From NCBI GenBank assembly GCA_045538835.1, contig JAZQEF010000002.1:1-64000 (forward strand): 64,000 nucleotides of DNA, written 5' to 3'. Both the position numbers and the translations under genes were made by a program. Below the pieces are notes generated by a model that saw only the letters and a program-made list of their open reading frames with translations, had not been told where the DNA came from and did no database searches. This stretch comes from RGIG6165 sp045538835. GTDB lineage: Bacteria; Bacillota; Clostridia; Oscillospirales; Feifaniaceae. Shown here piece by piece: positions 46,391 through 54,646 of the stretch (the first letter of the stretch is position 1; the number at the start of each line of letters is the position of its first letter).

Positions 46391-47491
46391 ATGCATACAA
46401 TAACATCTTTCATCAAAAAGAATACTGTTTTGGATATTGCTTTTTTGGCAGCACTTATAACCTCTTTTATAGTGCCGCCTGACAAGACATATCTCACATA
46501 TTTTGATTATAAAACGCTGACCTGTCTTTTCTGCGTTCTTGCGGTCGTGTGTGCTTTCCGCAACATAGACTTTTTCTACATACTTGCAAGAAAGACCGTA
46601 AAAATGCTCGGCAGCCTCAGAGCGGCAGTCACCGCGCTTGTTTACATCACGTTTATCGGCTCTATGCTCATAGCCAATGATATGGCGCTTTTGACATTTC
46701 TGCCCCTTGGTTATTTTGTTTTGAGCGCTTGCGACAAAAAAGAATATATGGCATTCACTTTTATAATGCAGAATATTGCCGCAAATCTCGGCGGTATGCT
46801 CACACCTTTCGGCAACCCACAGAATCTGTATATCTACAACAAGTTCAACATTACCAACAGTGAATTTTTCTCGGTGATGTTACCGCCGTTTATCATCTCA
46901 ATAGTTCTTATAACGCTCTGTTGTATGTTTATCAAAAACGAGCACCTTGTTCTGCGAGGTGATGAAAAACATCTCAATATGCCCAAAGCAACACTTTACT
47001 CTCTGCTATTTGCTCTTGCAATTGCAGTCGTGTTCAGGGGTATACCCTATTATATCGGTCTTGTAATCATTCCTGCCGTTCTCTTTTTTGCAGACAGAAA
47101 GGCACTCGCCGATGTAGACTACCCACTGCTTTTGACATTCGTCTGTTTTTTCATTTTTGCAGGAAATATGACGCGCATTGAACTCGTGAACAGACTGCTT
47201 TCCTATCTTCTCAGTAAGAGCACACTGTTATTTTCCGTTGTCTCCTGCCAAGCAATAAGCAATGTGCCTTCGGCAATTTTGCTCTCACAATTTACAGACA
47301 ATGTTAAAGAACTTCTTATAGGTGTGAATATCGGCGGTGTCGGAACACTCATTTCTTCACTTGCAAGCCTTATAACTTTCAGAGAATATACTCATTATGA
47401 GCCTAAAAAATCAGGCTACTACTTAAAAATGTTTTCAGCATTCAATTTTGCATTTTTAATAATACTTACAGCATCGATGTATCTGATATGA
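46391..47491 (+). CDS. Anion permease, SLC13/ArsB-like ion transporter superfamily
   Basis: 366 residues with about ten membrane spans. The ATG at 46391 has AAGGATA upstream; an in-frame GTG at 46355 lies almost at the transcription start and is rejected. Conserved segments are FIGSMLIANDMALLTFLPLG and NIAANLGGMLTPFGNPQNLY near the middle and SCQAISNVPSAILLSQF in the second half, the paired re-entrant loop motifs of this superfamily. Likely a transporter for an organic or inorganic anion. Shorter than the usual 430-450 residues. Confidence 0.85.
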   Translation: MHTITSFIKKNTVLDIAFLAALITSFIVPPDKTYLTYFDYKTLTCLFCVLAVVCAFRNIDFFYILARKTVKMLGSLRAAVTALVYITFIGSMLIANDMALLTFLPLGYFVLSACDKKEYMAFTFIMQNIAANLGGMLTPFGNPQNLYIYNKFNITNSEFFSVMLPPFIISIVLITLCCMFIKNEHLVLRGDEKHLNMPKATLYSLLFALAIAVVFRGIPYYIGLVIIPAVLFFADRKALADVDYPLLLTFVCFFIFAGNMTRIELVNRLLSYLLSKSTLLFSVVSCQAISNVPSAILLSQFTDNVKELLIGVNIGGVGTLISSLASLITFREYTHYEPKKSGYYLKMFSAFNFAFLIILTASMYLI

Positions 47492-47492
47492 T

Positions 47493-47528
47493 AAAAAGAA
47501 GTGGTTTATGATAAAACCACTTCTTTTT
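47493..47528. terminator. Bidirectional terminator between the permease and the acyltransferase genes
   Basis: AAAAAGAAGTGGTTT (47493-47507), short loop, AAACCACTTCTTTTT (47514-47528). The stop codon of the minus-strand acyltransferase gene (47506-47508) lies inside the hairpin. Confidence 0.9.
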
Positions 47529-48537
47529 TTCTGTTTTTAACAAGTTTGGTGATAGGTCTGAGAACAATTCTCAGTGCAAACGATAAAGCAAAGCAGAGAG
47601 CAAAATTTATTGCCAGAGTCACTATTCCGTTAAATGGAAGTTTTGCATAGAGATACTTGTCCGTTATATATGAGAAAAGATACATTTCATATGAACATAC
47701 CGCTATTTCTCTTATCGGGACGGCGATCACTTTTGGGAGTGTCGTCACACTATAAAACATCAAAAATATGCTTAATGCAAACATCATCGTGGGAAGCGCA
47801 GAAACGCCGTGCATTACCCACCAGGCATATTCCTGCACCGAGAATATGACACAGAGACCGACACTTACTGCAAGTGCGCCGATTGCGCCTGCAAAGCAGG
47901 GCAGTTTTTTCACTTTAGGTTGAAATTCCTTAATATAAGCACCCAAAAAATAAAATGTTACAGGATATAAATTTACCCACCAGTCCGGCACGATGTTTAA
48001 CTTAACGCCGCCGAATATAAAACTGCCTGCAACATCGGGCATCGCCGTAAGAAAAGCGAGCACAGCCAGCAGTATATGCCACTGTTTTCTGTCCTGCAAA
48101 GCATCTTTTATCATATTGAGAAAAGGTATTAGCAGAAAAAGACCTATGTACATTTCAACGTACCAAGCATAATCTATGGCAGTGAAATTCAAAACCGAAA
48201 GTATGGCTCGCCACAGAGGCACTTCTGCACCGTATACAAATCTGTCAAATAGAATTGAAATAACCGATATAATTGCATATGACAGTAAAATCGGTATAAT
48301 TCCTTTAAAATAGCCTTTAGAGAGTTTCTTACTTGAACTCAGATACCCTGTCAGCAGTAAGAATAACGGAACTGCCGCAAGGCACACATAGTGCAGTATC
48401 ACATATATCAGCCATTTCGGAGTATGAAGTCCCTCATTGAAACGTACCGAATAACTGAGCATGTGAGTAAACATCACCAAGATAATTGCAAGAGTTCTTA
48501 TTATATCAGGTCCCGCAACTCTCTCCCTTTTTTCCAT
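47506..48537 (-). CDS. Acyltransferase 3 family membrane protein
   Basis: 343 residues, about ten spans. The family start RVAGPDIIRTLAIILVMFTH contains the conserved Arg and His of acyltransferase 3 proteins, which pass acetyl groups to surface sugars. AGGAGGAATT precedes the ATG. It is the last of three genes (MBOAT, DHHW protein, this gene) that together look like a surface-polymer O-acetylation unit. Confidence 0.9.
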   Translation of the reverse strand: MEKRERVAGPDIIRTLAIILVMFTHMLSYSVRFNEGLHTPKWLIYVILHYVCLAAVPLFLLLTGYLSSSKKLSKGYFKGIIPILLSYAIISVISILFDRFVYGAEVPLWRAILSVLNFTAIDYAWYVEMYIGLFLLIPFLNMIKDALQDRKQWHILLAVLAFLTAMPDVAGSFIFGGVKLNIVPDWWVNLYPVTFYFLGAYIKEFQPKVKKLPCFAGAIGALAVSVGLCVIFSVQEYAWWVMHGVSALPTMMFALSIFLMFYSVTTLPKVIAVPIREIAVCSYEMYLFSYITDKYLYAKLPFNGIVTLAINFALCFALSFALRIVLRPITKLVKNRKKEVVLS

Positions 48538-48546
48538 AATTCCTCC

Positions 48547-49632
48547 TTATTTGAGCACGTAACTTGAATTGAGAAGCGAAGTGCTATACATAAACAACAC
48601 ATCCTGAGTTTCAAATGTAACATACTGACCGATAAATGCGCTTGACATATATCGAGTGTCTATCAGTGTCACACGGCTGTAATCCTTTGACAAAAGAGGT
48701 GCTATACTGCTTGTGTAGGAATCTCTGAATATGACAAGTTCCCTGCCCGTCGTACATTCGGGATTAGTTATCTCGACTAACGGAGATGCACCGAATAAAA
48801 AGAAGTCATAGGCATCTCTGCCGTCAAGTTTTTCACTGATATAAACGCCGCCCACTTCATTTGTTTCAAAATTATATGCCTTCAATGCCTCGATAGAGTC
48901 ATTTGTTATATATTTTATAGTATCCGCTTTGAGCGGCAGCGCTGACTGACCGTAATAGACACCGTAAAAATCCTCTTTTGCCGTTTTTACTTCCCCGTCA
49001 TATATTTCGACACCAAAAATGTCGGCAATTTTCCCGGCAGTCGGCAACAATTTCTCCTGCTTCCAATGGGTATCCGTCGGATAATAACTGTTTTCATCAA
49101 GTGTATCTGTCAGGTCACAAAATTCTGCAAAAGGCAGTTTCTCTTCCAGTATATCAAACATACGCTCATAATCAAGCGCAGGATATCCGTTCTTTTCAGC
49201 AAGATAATAACCCTTGTCGGGAACAGGTGCAAACGCAATATTACAGTCCGTACCCTCAATATAGGTTTCATATATTGAGGTGATTTTTTCAGCCGCATTG
49301 TTTACCGAGTTTTCATTAAGCGGATATAAAATTCCTGCAGCCTGTCCGTTTTCAATATAGATATCATTGTTATCCAATTTCCCTAAAACATTAAATTCCG
49401 TGACCGCTTTAAATGTTCGGAAATCATCTCTGAGAGGAAACTGGTCAAGCGTATAGTTCTCAAAATCAGTGGCAAACTCTCCGCTGGCAATTGACGAAAA
49501 TGACAACTCAGGAAACTTTGCAAGTTGTCTTCTCTCTGCAGTTGAAAAATCGCTCTGCGGTTTTATTATGCAGGCTACCGTAAGTGACAGCCATACTGTA
49601 AGAATTATTGTGAGAGATAATCTTCTTTTCAT
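48547..49632 (-). CDS. DHHW/AlgX-like SGNH acetyltransferase partner protein
   Basis: 361 residues from the ATG at 49632, 8 nt after AGGAGG; an in-frame GTG at 49641 overlaps that site. An N-terminal hydrophobic anchor (about 7-22) precedes an extracytoplasmic domain with AlgJ/AlgX landmarks. These are the D-x-H-W block in YYPTDTHWKQEKLLPTAG and the Ser block LVIFRDSYTSSIAPLL. Such proteins accept acetyl groups exported by an MBOAT protein and place them on a polysaccharide. The upstream MBOAT stop codon overlaps its ribosome site, so the genes are coupled, yet that MBOAT frame is broken. Confidence 0.82.
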   Translation of the reverse strand: MKRRLSLTIILTVWLSLTVACIIKPQSDFSTAERRQLAKFPELSFSSIASGEFATDFENYTLDQFPLRDDFRTFKAVTEFNVLGKLDNNDIYIENGQAAGILYPLNENSVNNAAEKITSIYETYIEGTDCNIAFAPVPDKGYYLAEKNGYPALDYERMFDILEEKLPFAEFCDLTDTLDENSYYPTDTHWKQEKLLPTAGKIADIFGVEIYDGEVKTAKEDFYGVYYGQSALPLKADTIKYITNDSIEALKAYNFETNEVGGVYISEKLDGRDAYDFFLFGASPLVEITNPECTTGRELVIFRDSYTSSIAPLLSKDYSRVTLIDTRYMSSAFIGQYVTFETQDVLFMYSTSLLNSSYVLK

Positions 49633-49644
49633 TGCCGTCACCTC

Positions 49645-51035
49645 CTAAAATCTGAAATACAGGAACGGATTGTATGAACCGTCCACTAAATATGCTGTCG
49701 AAAGCAGCAGTAAAATCACCAAAACCACCGGTTCTACAGCGCAAATTACTGTAAAGTGTTCTGCCTTTACAGAATTTTTTTTAACAAGCGGCAGACAGCC
49801 TATTACTGCAACTGCAAGCGTTACAGCGTAACTCCTTAAAAAATACGCCGTTTCACTGCTCCAGAGCGGGAATGACGAAAGTCCAAGCATCGCAGAAATA
49901 TCCGAAATAGCACCGACAAGTCCGTCGGCATTGAATATCACAAAGCTGATAACAATAACTGTCATCACTGTAATGTGACGAATCACAGACGGTATCTTTT
50001 CTATTATATTTTTAAACACATACTTTTCAAGCATCAGGAAGAGCGCAAAATATATGCCCCATATGACAAAATTCCACTCTGCGCCGTGCCAGAAGCCCGT
50101 CAGATCCACACAACCGATATATTAAATATATGTCGTGATACAGATACCCTGTTTCCTCCAAGTGGAATGTAGACGTAGTCACGAAACCAACCGCTCAGTG
50201 TCATATGCCATCTTCTCCAGAATTCCGTTATGCTCTTTGAAATATAGGGATAATTGAAGTTTTCAGGGAAATCAAAACCGAGTATCTTGCCAAGTCCTAT
50301 CGCCATATCGCTGTAGGCAGAAAAATCAAAGTATATCTGCAGTGTAAAGGCAATCGCATATACCCAGTAGAATACCACCGATTTAGCATCTGCAGCACGG
50401 AAATCACTGCAAAGCGCACCGAGTGCATTGGCTATGAGCACTTTTTTTGCAAGGCCGTACACAAAACGGCGGAAACCGAGATATAGAGTTTCCGAAGAAA
50501 ATTTCTTTTCTTTCATCTGCAGGCTTATATCTGAATATCTGACGATCGGTCCTGCGATAAGCTGTGGAAACATAGTTACATATGCCGCAAAATCTATTAT
50601 GTTTTTCTCGCACTTTTCGTTGCCCCAATATACATCAATAATGTAACTTAGTATCTGGAAAGAGTAAAAACTTATTCCTATCGGCAAGGCTATATTCAAT
50701 ACGGGAGCACTTATTCCCGTAACTGCCGCAAAATTTCTAACAAAGAAGCCTGCATATTTGAAATATGCAAGAAATCCGAGAATAGTAGTTATTGCAATTA
50801 TAAACACGGTTTTTTTTATTTTCCTGCTCTCTGTCCTGGTCATTAAAATTGCCGAGAGATAGCCGACAAATATGGTCAGTGCCATAAGTAAAAGCAATTT
50901 CGGCTCGCCCCAGCCGTAGAAGATGAGGCTGAAAACAAGAAGCACTGTGTTTTTCAGCACTTTCGGCACTGCAAAATAGAGAATCAGTACCAAAGGCAGA
51001 AAATAATATAAAAATGTAATACTTGAAAAAAGCAT
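49645..51035 (-). pseudogene. MBOAT O-acyltransferase gene (AlgI/DltB type), split by a one-base frameshift
   Basis: Two overlapping frames together encode one normal-length MBOAT protein (about 465 residues). The first runs from the ATG at 51035 (after GGAGA) and ends at a TGA at 50100-50102, after LGGNRVSVSRHIFNISVVW. The second continues to 49645, picking up at DLTGFWHGAEWNFVIWGIY. The join matches the family order, including the conserved active-site His in FWHGAEWN, if one base is restored or the ribosome shifts -1. No slippery heptamer is seen, so mutation or a sequencing error is likelier than programmed shifting. Downstream partner genes look intact. Confidence 0.85.
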
Positions 51036-51055
51036 AATTTTCTCCAAAATAATAA

Positions 51056-51091
51056 AGGATGTGTTTTCTGTTACGCAAGAAAGCACATCCT
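51056..51091 (-). terminator. Terminator between the DUF4358 gene and the MBOAT gene
   Basis: AGGATGTGTTTTCT (51056 on) pairs with AGAAAGCACATCCT (ending 51091) with one wobble. It sits just after the stop at 51097 on the minus strand. Confidence 0.75.
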
Positions 51092-51096
51092 CGATT

Positions 51097-51639
51097 TTAT
51101 TCTATAACCGTCGTAAGCGAGCCGCCGCAAACACTTTCGAAAGCATCTACGATCTCCTGTGAAGTAACTGTATCGGCATATTCGCTGCTTACCATTATAA
51201 GCATAACAGCATCACCGCATACTGCAACTTTAAGGTCATCAGCCTCAACACAGATCCACTTTCTTGTATCAATGTTGTCAAACATATTCTGCGCAACTTC
51301 AGCCGCCTTGTTTTCATCGTTTACGCGCGCAAGAACAAGTGAGTAAGGTATTGCGCCAACCATTGCTTCGGATACCGCAATTTCTTTTATTGCAGTAGTG
51401 TCATCTGTACCCGTGTACATTTTTAACACTTCAGGATCGGTAAAATCCATCATTTCCTGTGTTATAGTTGTAAGTGCAAGTTCACCCATATCTTTTTTAG
51501 TGTAGATCTTTTCAATTATGTCTGGGAGCGAACCTTCAGGGCCTTTTTGTGTCTCACTTGCCTTTTTGCCGCAAGCTGCAGAAAGAAGCAGGATAGCAGC
51601 CACCGTTACAAGCAGTACGCTTTTCGCAATTTTCCTCAT
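51097..51639 (-). CDS. DUF4358 lipoprotein, short copy
   Basis: 180 residues. A lipoprotein signal peptide with lipobox LLSAAC (Cys at about 23) is followed directly by the DUF4358 domain (LPDIIEKIY... MMDFTDPEVLKMYTG... ISEAMVGAIPYSL-like ... KWICVEADDLKVAV). Function unknown; attached to the outer face of the membrane. It is a clear paralogue of the next gene upstream (51784-52572), without that gene's long linker. AGGAAAT-type ribosome site. Own promoter and terminator. Confidence 0.87.
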   Translation of the reverse strand: MRKIAKSVLLVTVAAILLLSAACGKKASETQKGPEGSLPDIIEKIYTKKDMGELALTTITQEMMDFTDPEVLKMYTGTDDTTAIKEIAVSEAMVGAIPYSLVLARVNDENKAAEVAQNMFDNIDTRKWICVEADDLKVAVCGDAVMLIMVSSEYADTVTSQEIVDAFESVCGGSLTTVIE

Positions 51640-51690
51640 ATTTCCTCCGATTTTAATATATTTAGTACACCTCTTTAAGTGTCCTGCGCA

Positions 51691-51719
51691 ATTATAACAT
51701 ATAATTTCTCTTTTTCATA
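51691..51719 (-). promoter_or_regulatory. Extended -10 promoter of the short DUF4358 gene
   Basis: Minus strand: TATGAA (51719-51714), 17 bp, TGT-TATAAT (-10 at 51696-51691). Closely similar to the promoter at 52602-52630. Confidence 0.7.
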
Positions 51720-51746
51720 GAGATATACGTAATTTTAAAAATTTTC

Positions 51747-51778
51747 CAAAAAAGAGGATGCATTGAATTGCATCCTCT
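51747..51778 (-). terminator. Terminator of the long DUF4358 gene
   Basis: AGAGGATGCA (51753-51762) pairs with TGCATCCTCT (51769-51778), with an A run at 51747-51753 that reads as U on the minus transcript. Confidence 0.85.
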
Positions 51779-51783
51779 ATAAA

Positions 51784-52572
51784 TTAACCTATTACTTTTG
51801 TAAGTGAACCACCGCAGACATCTTTAAATGCGTCAACAATCTGCTGAGCGGTAACTGTATCGGCATAGTCAGTCCCCACCATTATGAGCATGACTACATC
51901 GCCGTATACCGCAACTTTAAGATCATCAGCCACGACACATATCCACTTTCTCGTGTTTATGTTGTCATACATATTCTGTGCAACTTCAGATGCTTTACTT
52001 TCGTCATTTACACGTACAAGTGCAAGCGAATAAGGAATCGAACCTATCATCGCTTCGGATACTGCAACCTCTTTAACCGCTGATGTATCACTGATACCCG
52101 TATACATATTAAGAACTTCAGCATCTGTGAAATCCATCATATCCTGCGTAATGGTACCGAGCATAATCTCCCCTACAGTCTGTTTTTCATATATTTTGTC
52201 AATTATTTCGGGAAGAGTGCCTGTCAGGCTCTGCGACGGAGCGGCAGGTTTTTCCTCGGGCTTCTCTTCGGGCATTACAACAGGTTTTTCTTCCGGCTTT
52301 ACTTCAGGTTCCTGCGGTTTTACTTCAGGAGTGGTAGCCGGTTTTTGTTCCGGCTTTTTTTCAGGCTTATTTTCCTGGGGTTTTTCTTCAGGTTTTTCTG
52401 CTTCTTCAGGCTTTACTTCTTCGGGTACAGGTTCTTCAGGGGGGTCTATCTTCTCAACAATTTCCTGTTCATTTTGTTGTTCATCGAGAACAACTGCACT
52501 TGTGCAAGCAGATGTTAAAAGTAATGTTACTGCCATAAAAATAAGCAGCAAATTTTTTGCTGTTTTTTTCAT
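51784..52572 (-). CDS. DUF4358 lipoprotein with a long Pro/Glu/Lys linker
   Basis: 262 residues. Lipobox LLTSAC (Cys at about 23). Then a stretch of about 90 residues made almost wholly of Pro, Glu, Lys and Gln (repeats of the type PEEKP and KPEEK), then the DUF4358 domain (LPEIIDKIYEKQTVGEIML, MMDFTDAEVLNMYTG, KWICVVADDLKVAVYGD). The linker should hold the domain away from the membrane, probably through the cell wall. Paralogue of the short copy next to it. Function unknown. Confidence 0.87.
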   Translation of the reverse strand: MKKTAKNLLLIFMAVTLLLTSACTSAVVLDEQQNEQEIVEKIDPPEEPVPEEVKPEEAEKPEEKPQENKPEKKPEQKPATTPEVKPQEPEVKPEEKPVVMPEEKPEEKPAAPSQSLTGTLPEIIDKIYEKQTVGEIMLGTITQDMMDFTDAEVLNMYTGISDTSAVKEVAVSEAMIGSIPYSLALVRVNDESKASEVAQNMYDNINTRKWICVVADDLKVAVYGDVVMLIMVGTDYADTVTAQQIVDAFKDVCGGSLTKVIG

Positions 52573-52601
52573 AATTCCTCCAACTTTTATGTATTTGTAT
52601 C

Positions 52602-52630
52602 ATTATAGCATATCTTTGAGCCTTTTCATA
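52602..52630 (-). promoter_or_regulatory. Extended -10 promoter of the long DUF4358 gene
   Basis: Minus strand: TATGAA (52630-52625), 17 bp, TGC-TATAAT (-10 at 52607-52602). Same spacing and flanks as the promoter of its paralogue. Confidence 0.7.
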
Positions 52631-52653
52631 GCCTTACAAGCGAAATATTTTAT

Positions 52654-52682
52654 TTGCTTATTGCCCCGCAAAGTTTTATAAT
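52654..52682 (+). promoter_or_regulatory. Promoter of the FAD protein-Rrf2 unit
   Basis: TTGCTT (52654-52659), 17-bp spacer, TATAAT (52677-52682). Confidence 0.6.
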
Positions 52683-52722
52683 AGTATATGTATTATTATG
52701 CTTTTTGGAAAGGTGTAAAATT

Positions 52723-54102
52723 ATGAAATACGATGTTGCAATTATCGGGGGCGGTATCGGTGGTCTTATGGCGGCTTACCGTCTTAAGCAGAACTCTCCC
52801 GATATGAAAATTGTCATAATAGAAAAAGGATTTGACCTTGTAAAGCGTCATTGCCCTGCAGGAAGCGACCGTAAATGTATCCACTGCAAAATCTGCAGTA
52901 TAACAAGCGGATATGCAGGCGCAGGCGCATTTTCAGACGGTAAATTCAATCTAGGCACTGCATACGGCGGTACTATCGGAGAGGATCTCGGCGAAGAAAC
53001 CGCAATGAAATATATTAATGAAGTAGACAATATCCTCCATAGTTTTTCGGATGATTATCCCGAACTTTACAAATCAAACGAAGCACTCAAACTCAAGTGT
53101 CTGCAGAACAATCTGCGTCTGCTCGATATGAATGTTCGCCATCTCGGAACAGATAAGAATTTCCATACGATGCAGCTTCTTATCGAATCCCTGCGCGACT
53201 TAGGCGTGAATATGCTTTCACTCACTGACTGTACCGATATCAACCGTAATACAGACGGTTCATATGACATTCACACCGTAAGCAGTGATACAAGCGCAGT
53301 ATACTCTGCTGGGAAAGTCATTGTGGCAACAGGCAGAAGCGGTGCAGATTTTGTAAAGCGTCTTTGCGAAAAATTTGACATCACTATAAATGCAAACTCG
53401 GTAGATATCGGTGTCAGAGTCGAAATGAAAGATATTATATGGAGAGAATTTTCAAGTCAGATATACGAGCCTAAGATACTTTACCGCACAAAAACCTTTG
53501 AGGACAGGACAAGAATGTTCTGTTTTAATCAGGGCGGTCTTGTTTCTGCCGAAAACAATCACGGTGTTATCACAGCAAACGGTCACTCTTACGCACAACC
53601 CGAAAAGAAGACGGAAAACTGTAACTTTGCAATTCTTTCTTCAATCCATTTCAGAGGCGATTTCAACAAACCCACAGAATATGCCGAAAACATTGCCAAG
53701 AATACAAACTTTGCGGCAGAGGGAAATATTATGGTGCAGCGGTTTGGCGATCTTATCAGAGGACGCCGTACAAACGAGCACAGACTTGCCGCAAACACGG
53801 TAATCCCCACAATGAAGGCTTTTCCGGGCGACCTTTCCATCGTTCTTCCCTACCGCGCTTTAACTAATATAATAGAAACAATCTATGCACTTGACAAAGT
53901 TGCGCCCGGTACGGCAAATGACGATACGCTTCTCTACGGCTGTGAAAACAAATATTATTCCATTCGTCCTGAGCACAACGAAGATTTTGAAATTACCGAC
54001 GGAATGTATCTTATCGGTGACGGAAGCGGTATAACAAGAGGTCTGTCACAGAGCGGCGCAATGGGAATTTATGTAGCTGATAAAATAGGCGGTGTTAACT
54101 AA
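52723..54102 (+). CDS. FAD-dependent dehydrogenase, COG2509 type
   Basis: 459 residues from the ATG at 52723, preceded by GAAAGGTG. Rossmann FAD motif YDVAIIGGGIGGLMAAYRL at the start. Next is a cysteine group in CPAGSDRKCIHCKIC (C-x7-C-x2-C-x2-C), then GYAGAGAFSDGKFNL, typical of this uncharacterised flavoprotein family. The C-terminal FAD motif is MYLIGDGSGITRGLSQSGAMG. The substrate is unknown. The cysteine group could bind a metal or cluster, which is inference, but it is notable two bases upstream of an Fe-S type regulator. Confidence 0.87.
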   Translation: MKYDVAIIGGGIGGLMAAYRLKQNSPDMKIVIIEKGFDLVKRHCPAGSDRKCIHCKICSITSGYAGAGAFSDGKFNLGTAYGGTIGEDLGEETAMKYINEVDNILHSFSDDYPELYKSNEALKLKCLQNNLRLLDMNVRHLGTDKNFHTMQLLIESLRDLGVNMLSLTDCTDINRNTDGSYDIHTVSSDTSAVYSAGKVIVATGRSGADFVKRLCEKFDITINANSVDIGVRVEMKDIIWREFSSQIYEPKILYRTKTFEDRTRMFCFNQGGLVSAENNHGVITANGHSYAQPEKKTENCNFAILSSIHFRGDFNKPTEYAENIAKNTNFAAEGNIMVQRFGDLIRGRRTNEHRLAANTVIPTMKAFPGDLSIVLPYRALTNIIETIYALDKVAPGTANDDTLLYGCENKYYSIRPEHNEDFEITDGMYLIGDGSGITRGLSQSGAMGIYVADKIGGVN

Positions 54103-54104
54103 TT

Positions 54105-54515
54105 ATGATGATCTCAACAAAGGGCAGATATGCGCTGTATGTCATGCTCAAACTTGCAAAAGACAAAAGCGGCGACTATGTTTCGATAAAGACCATATCC
54201 GACAGTGAGGATATGTCACAGAAATATCTTGAGGCGATAGTGGCTATGCTCTATAAAGGCGGTCTGCTCGAAAGCAAACGTGGTAAAGAGGGCGGATACA
54301 AACTCTCAAAAGCGCCGAGCGAATACTCAGTAGGTGAGATTCTTCTTCTTACCGAAGGTTCGCTTGCACCCGTTTCCTGCCTTGAAAAAGGTGCAGGAAA
54401 ATGCGAAAAAGCCGATATTTGTGACACTCTCCCCCTCTGGATTAAACTTGACAATATGATAAACAATTTTCTTGATGGCATATCTCTTGAAGATCTTGTA
54501 AATAATGATATATAG
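54105..54515 (+). CDS. Rrf2 family transcriptional regulator (IscR-like)
   Basis: 136 residues. An N-terminal winged helix (STKGRYALYVMLKLAKD, SIKTISDSEDMSQKYLEAIV, ESKRGKEGGYKLSK) is followed by three cysteines in SCLEKGAGKCEKADIC. These match the IscR-type Fe-S cluster ligands in order, though with C-x7-C-x5-C spacing. The next genes are iscS and iscU, and a perfect palindrome covers their -10 box, so repression of Fe-S assembly genes according to cluster status is the likely role. A CymR-like cysteine-metabolism role is the alternative. Confidence 0.9.
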   Translation: MMISTKGRYALYVMLKLAKDKSGDYVSIKTISDSEDMSQKYLEAIVAMLYKGGLLESKRGKEGGYKLSKAPSEYSVGEILLLTEGSLAPVSCLEKGAGKCEKADICDTLPLWIKLDNMINNFLDGISLEDLVNNDI

Positions 54516-54520
54516 AACTA

Positions 54521-54549
54521 TTGACACTTAATATTGTATGTGCTATAAT
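54521..54549 (+). promoter_or_regulatory. Perfect consensus promoter of iscS-iscU
   Basis: TTGACA (54521-54526), 17-bp spacer, TATAAT (54544-54549). Confidence 0.85.
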
Positions 54550-54576
54550 TCCTATCGAACAAGTAGGAATTATAGC
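54542..54576. promoter_or_regulatory. Probable Rrf2 operator: 13-bp palindrome over the -10
   Basis: GCTATAATTCCTA (54542-54554) and TAGGAATTATAGC (54564-54576) are perfect inverted copies around a 9-bp centre. The left arm contains the -10 box and the rest covers the start of transcription. A bound Rrf2 dimer would block the polymerase. Confidence 0.65.
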
Positions 54577-54646
54577 ATTTTGTTTTTCATTGATTGAATA
54601 TATTAAATTTTTTACGTCAATGATAATTCTTAAAAGGAGTAATAAA

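Noticed and set aside
50095..50112. Programmed -1 frameshift in the MBOAT gene
   Set aside because: No slippery heptamer or following structure is visible. A one-base deletion or sequencing error explains it more simply.
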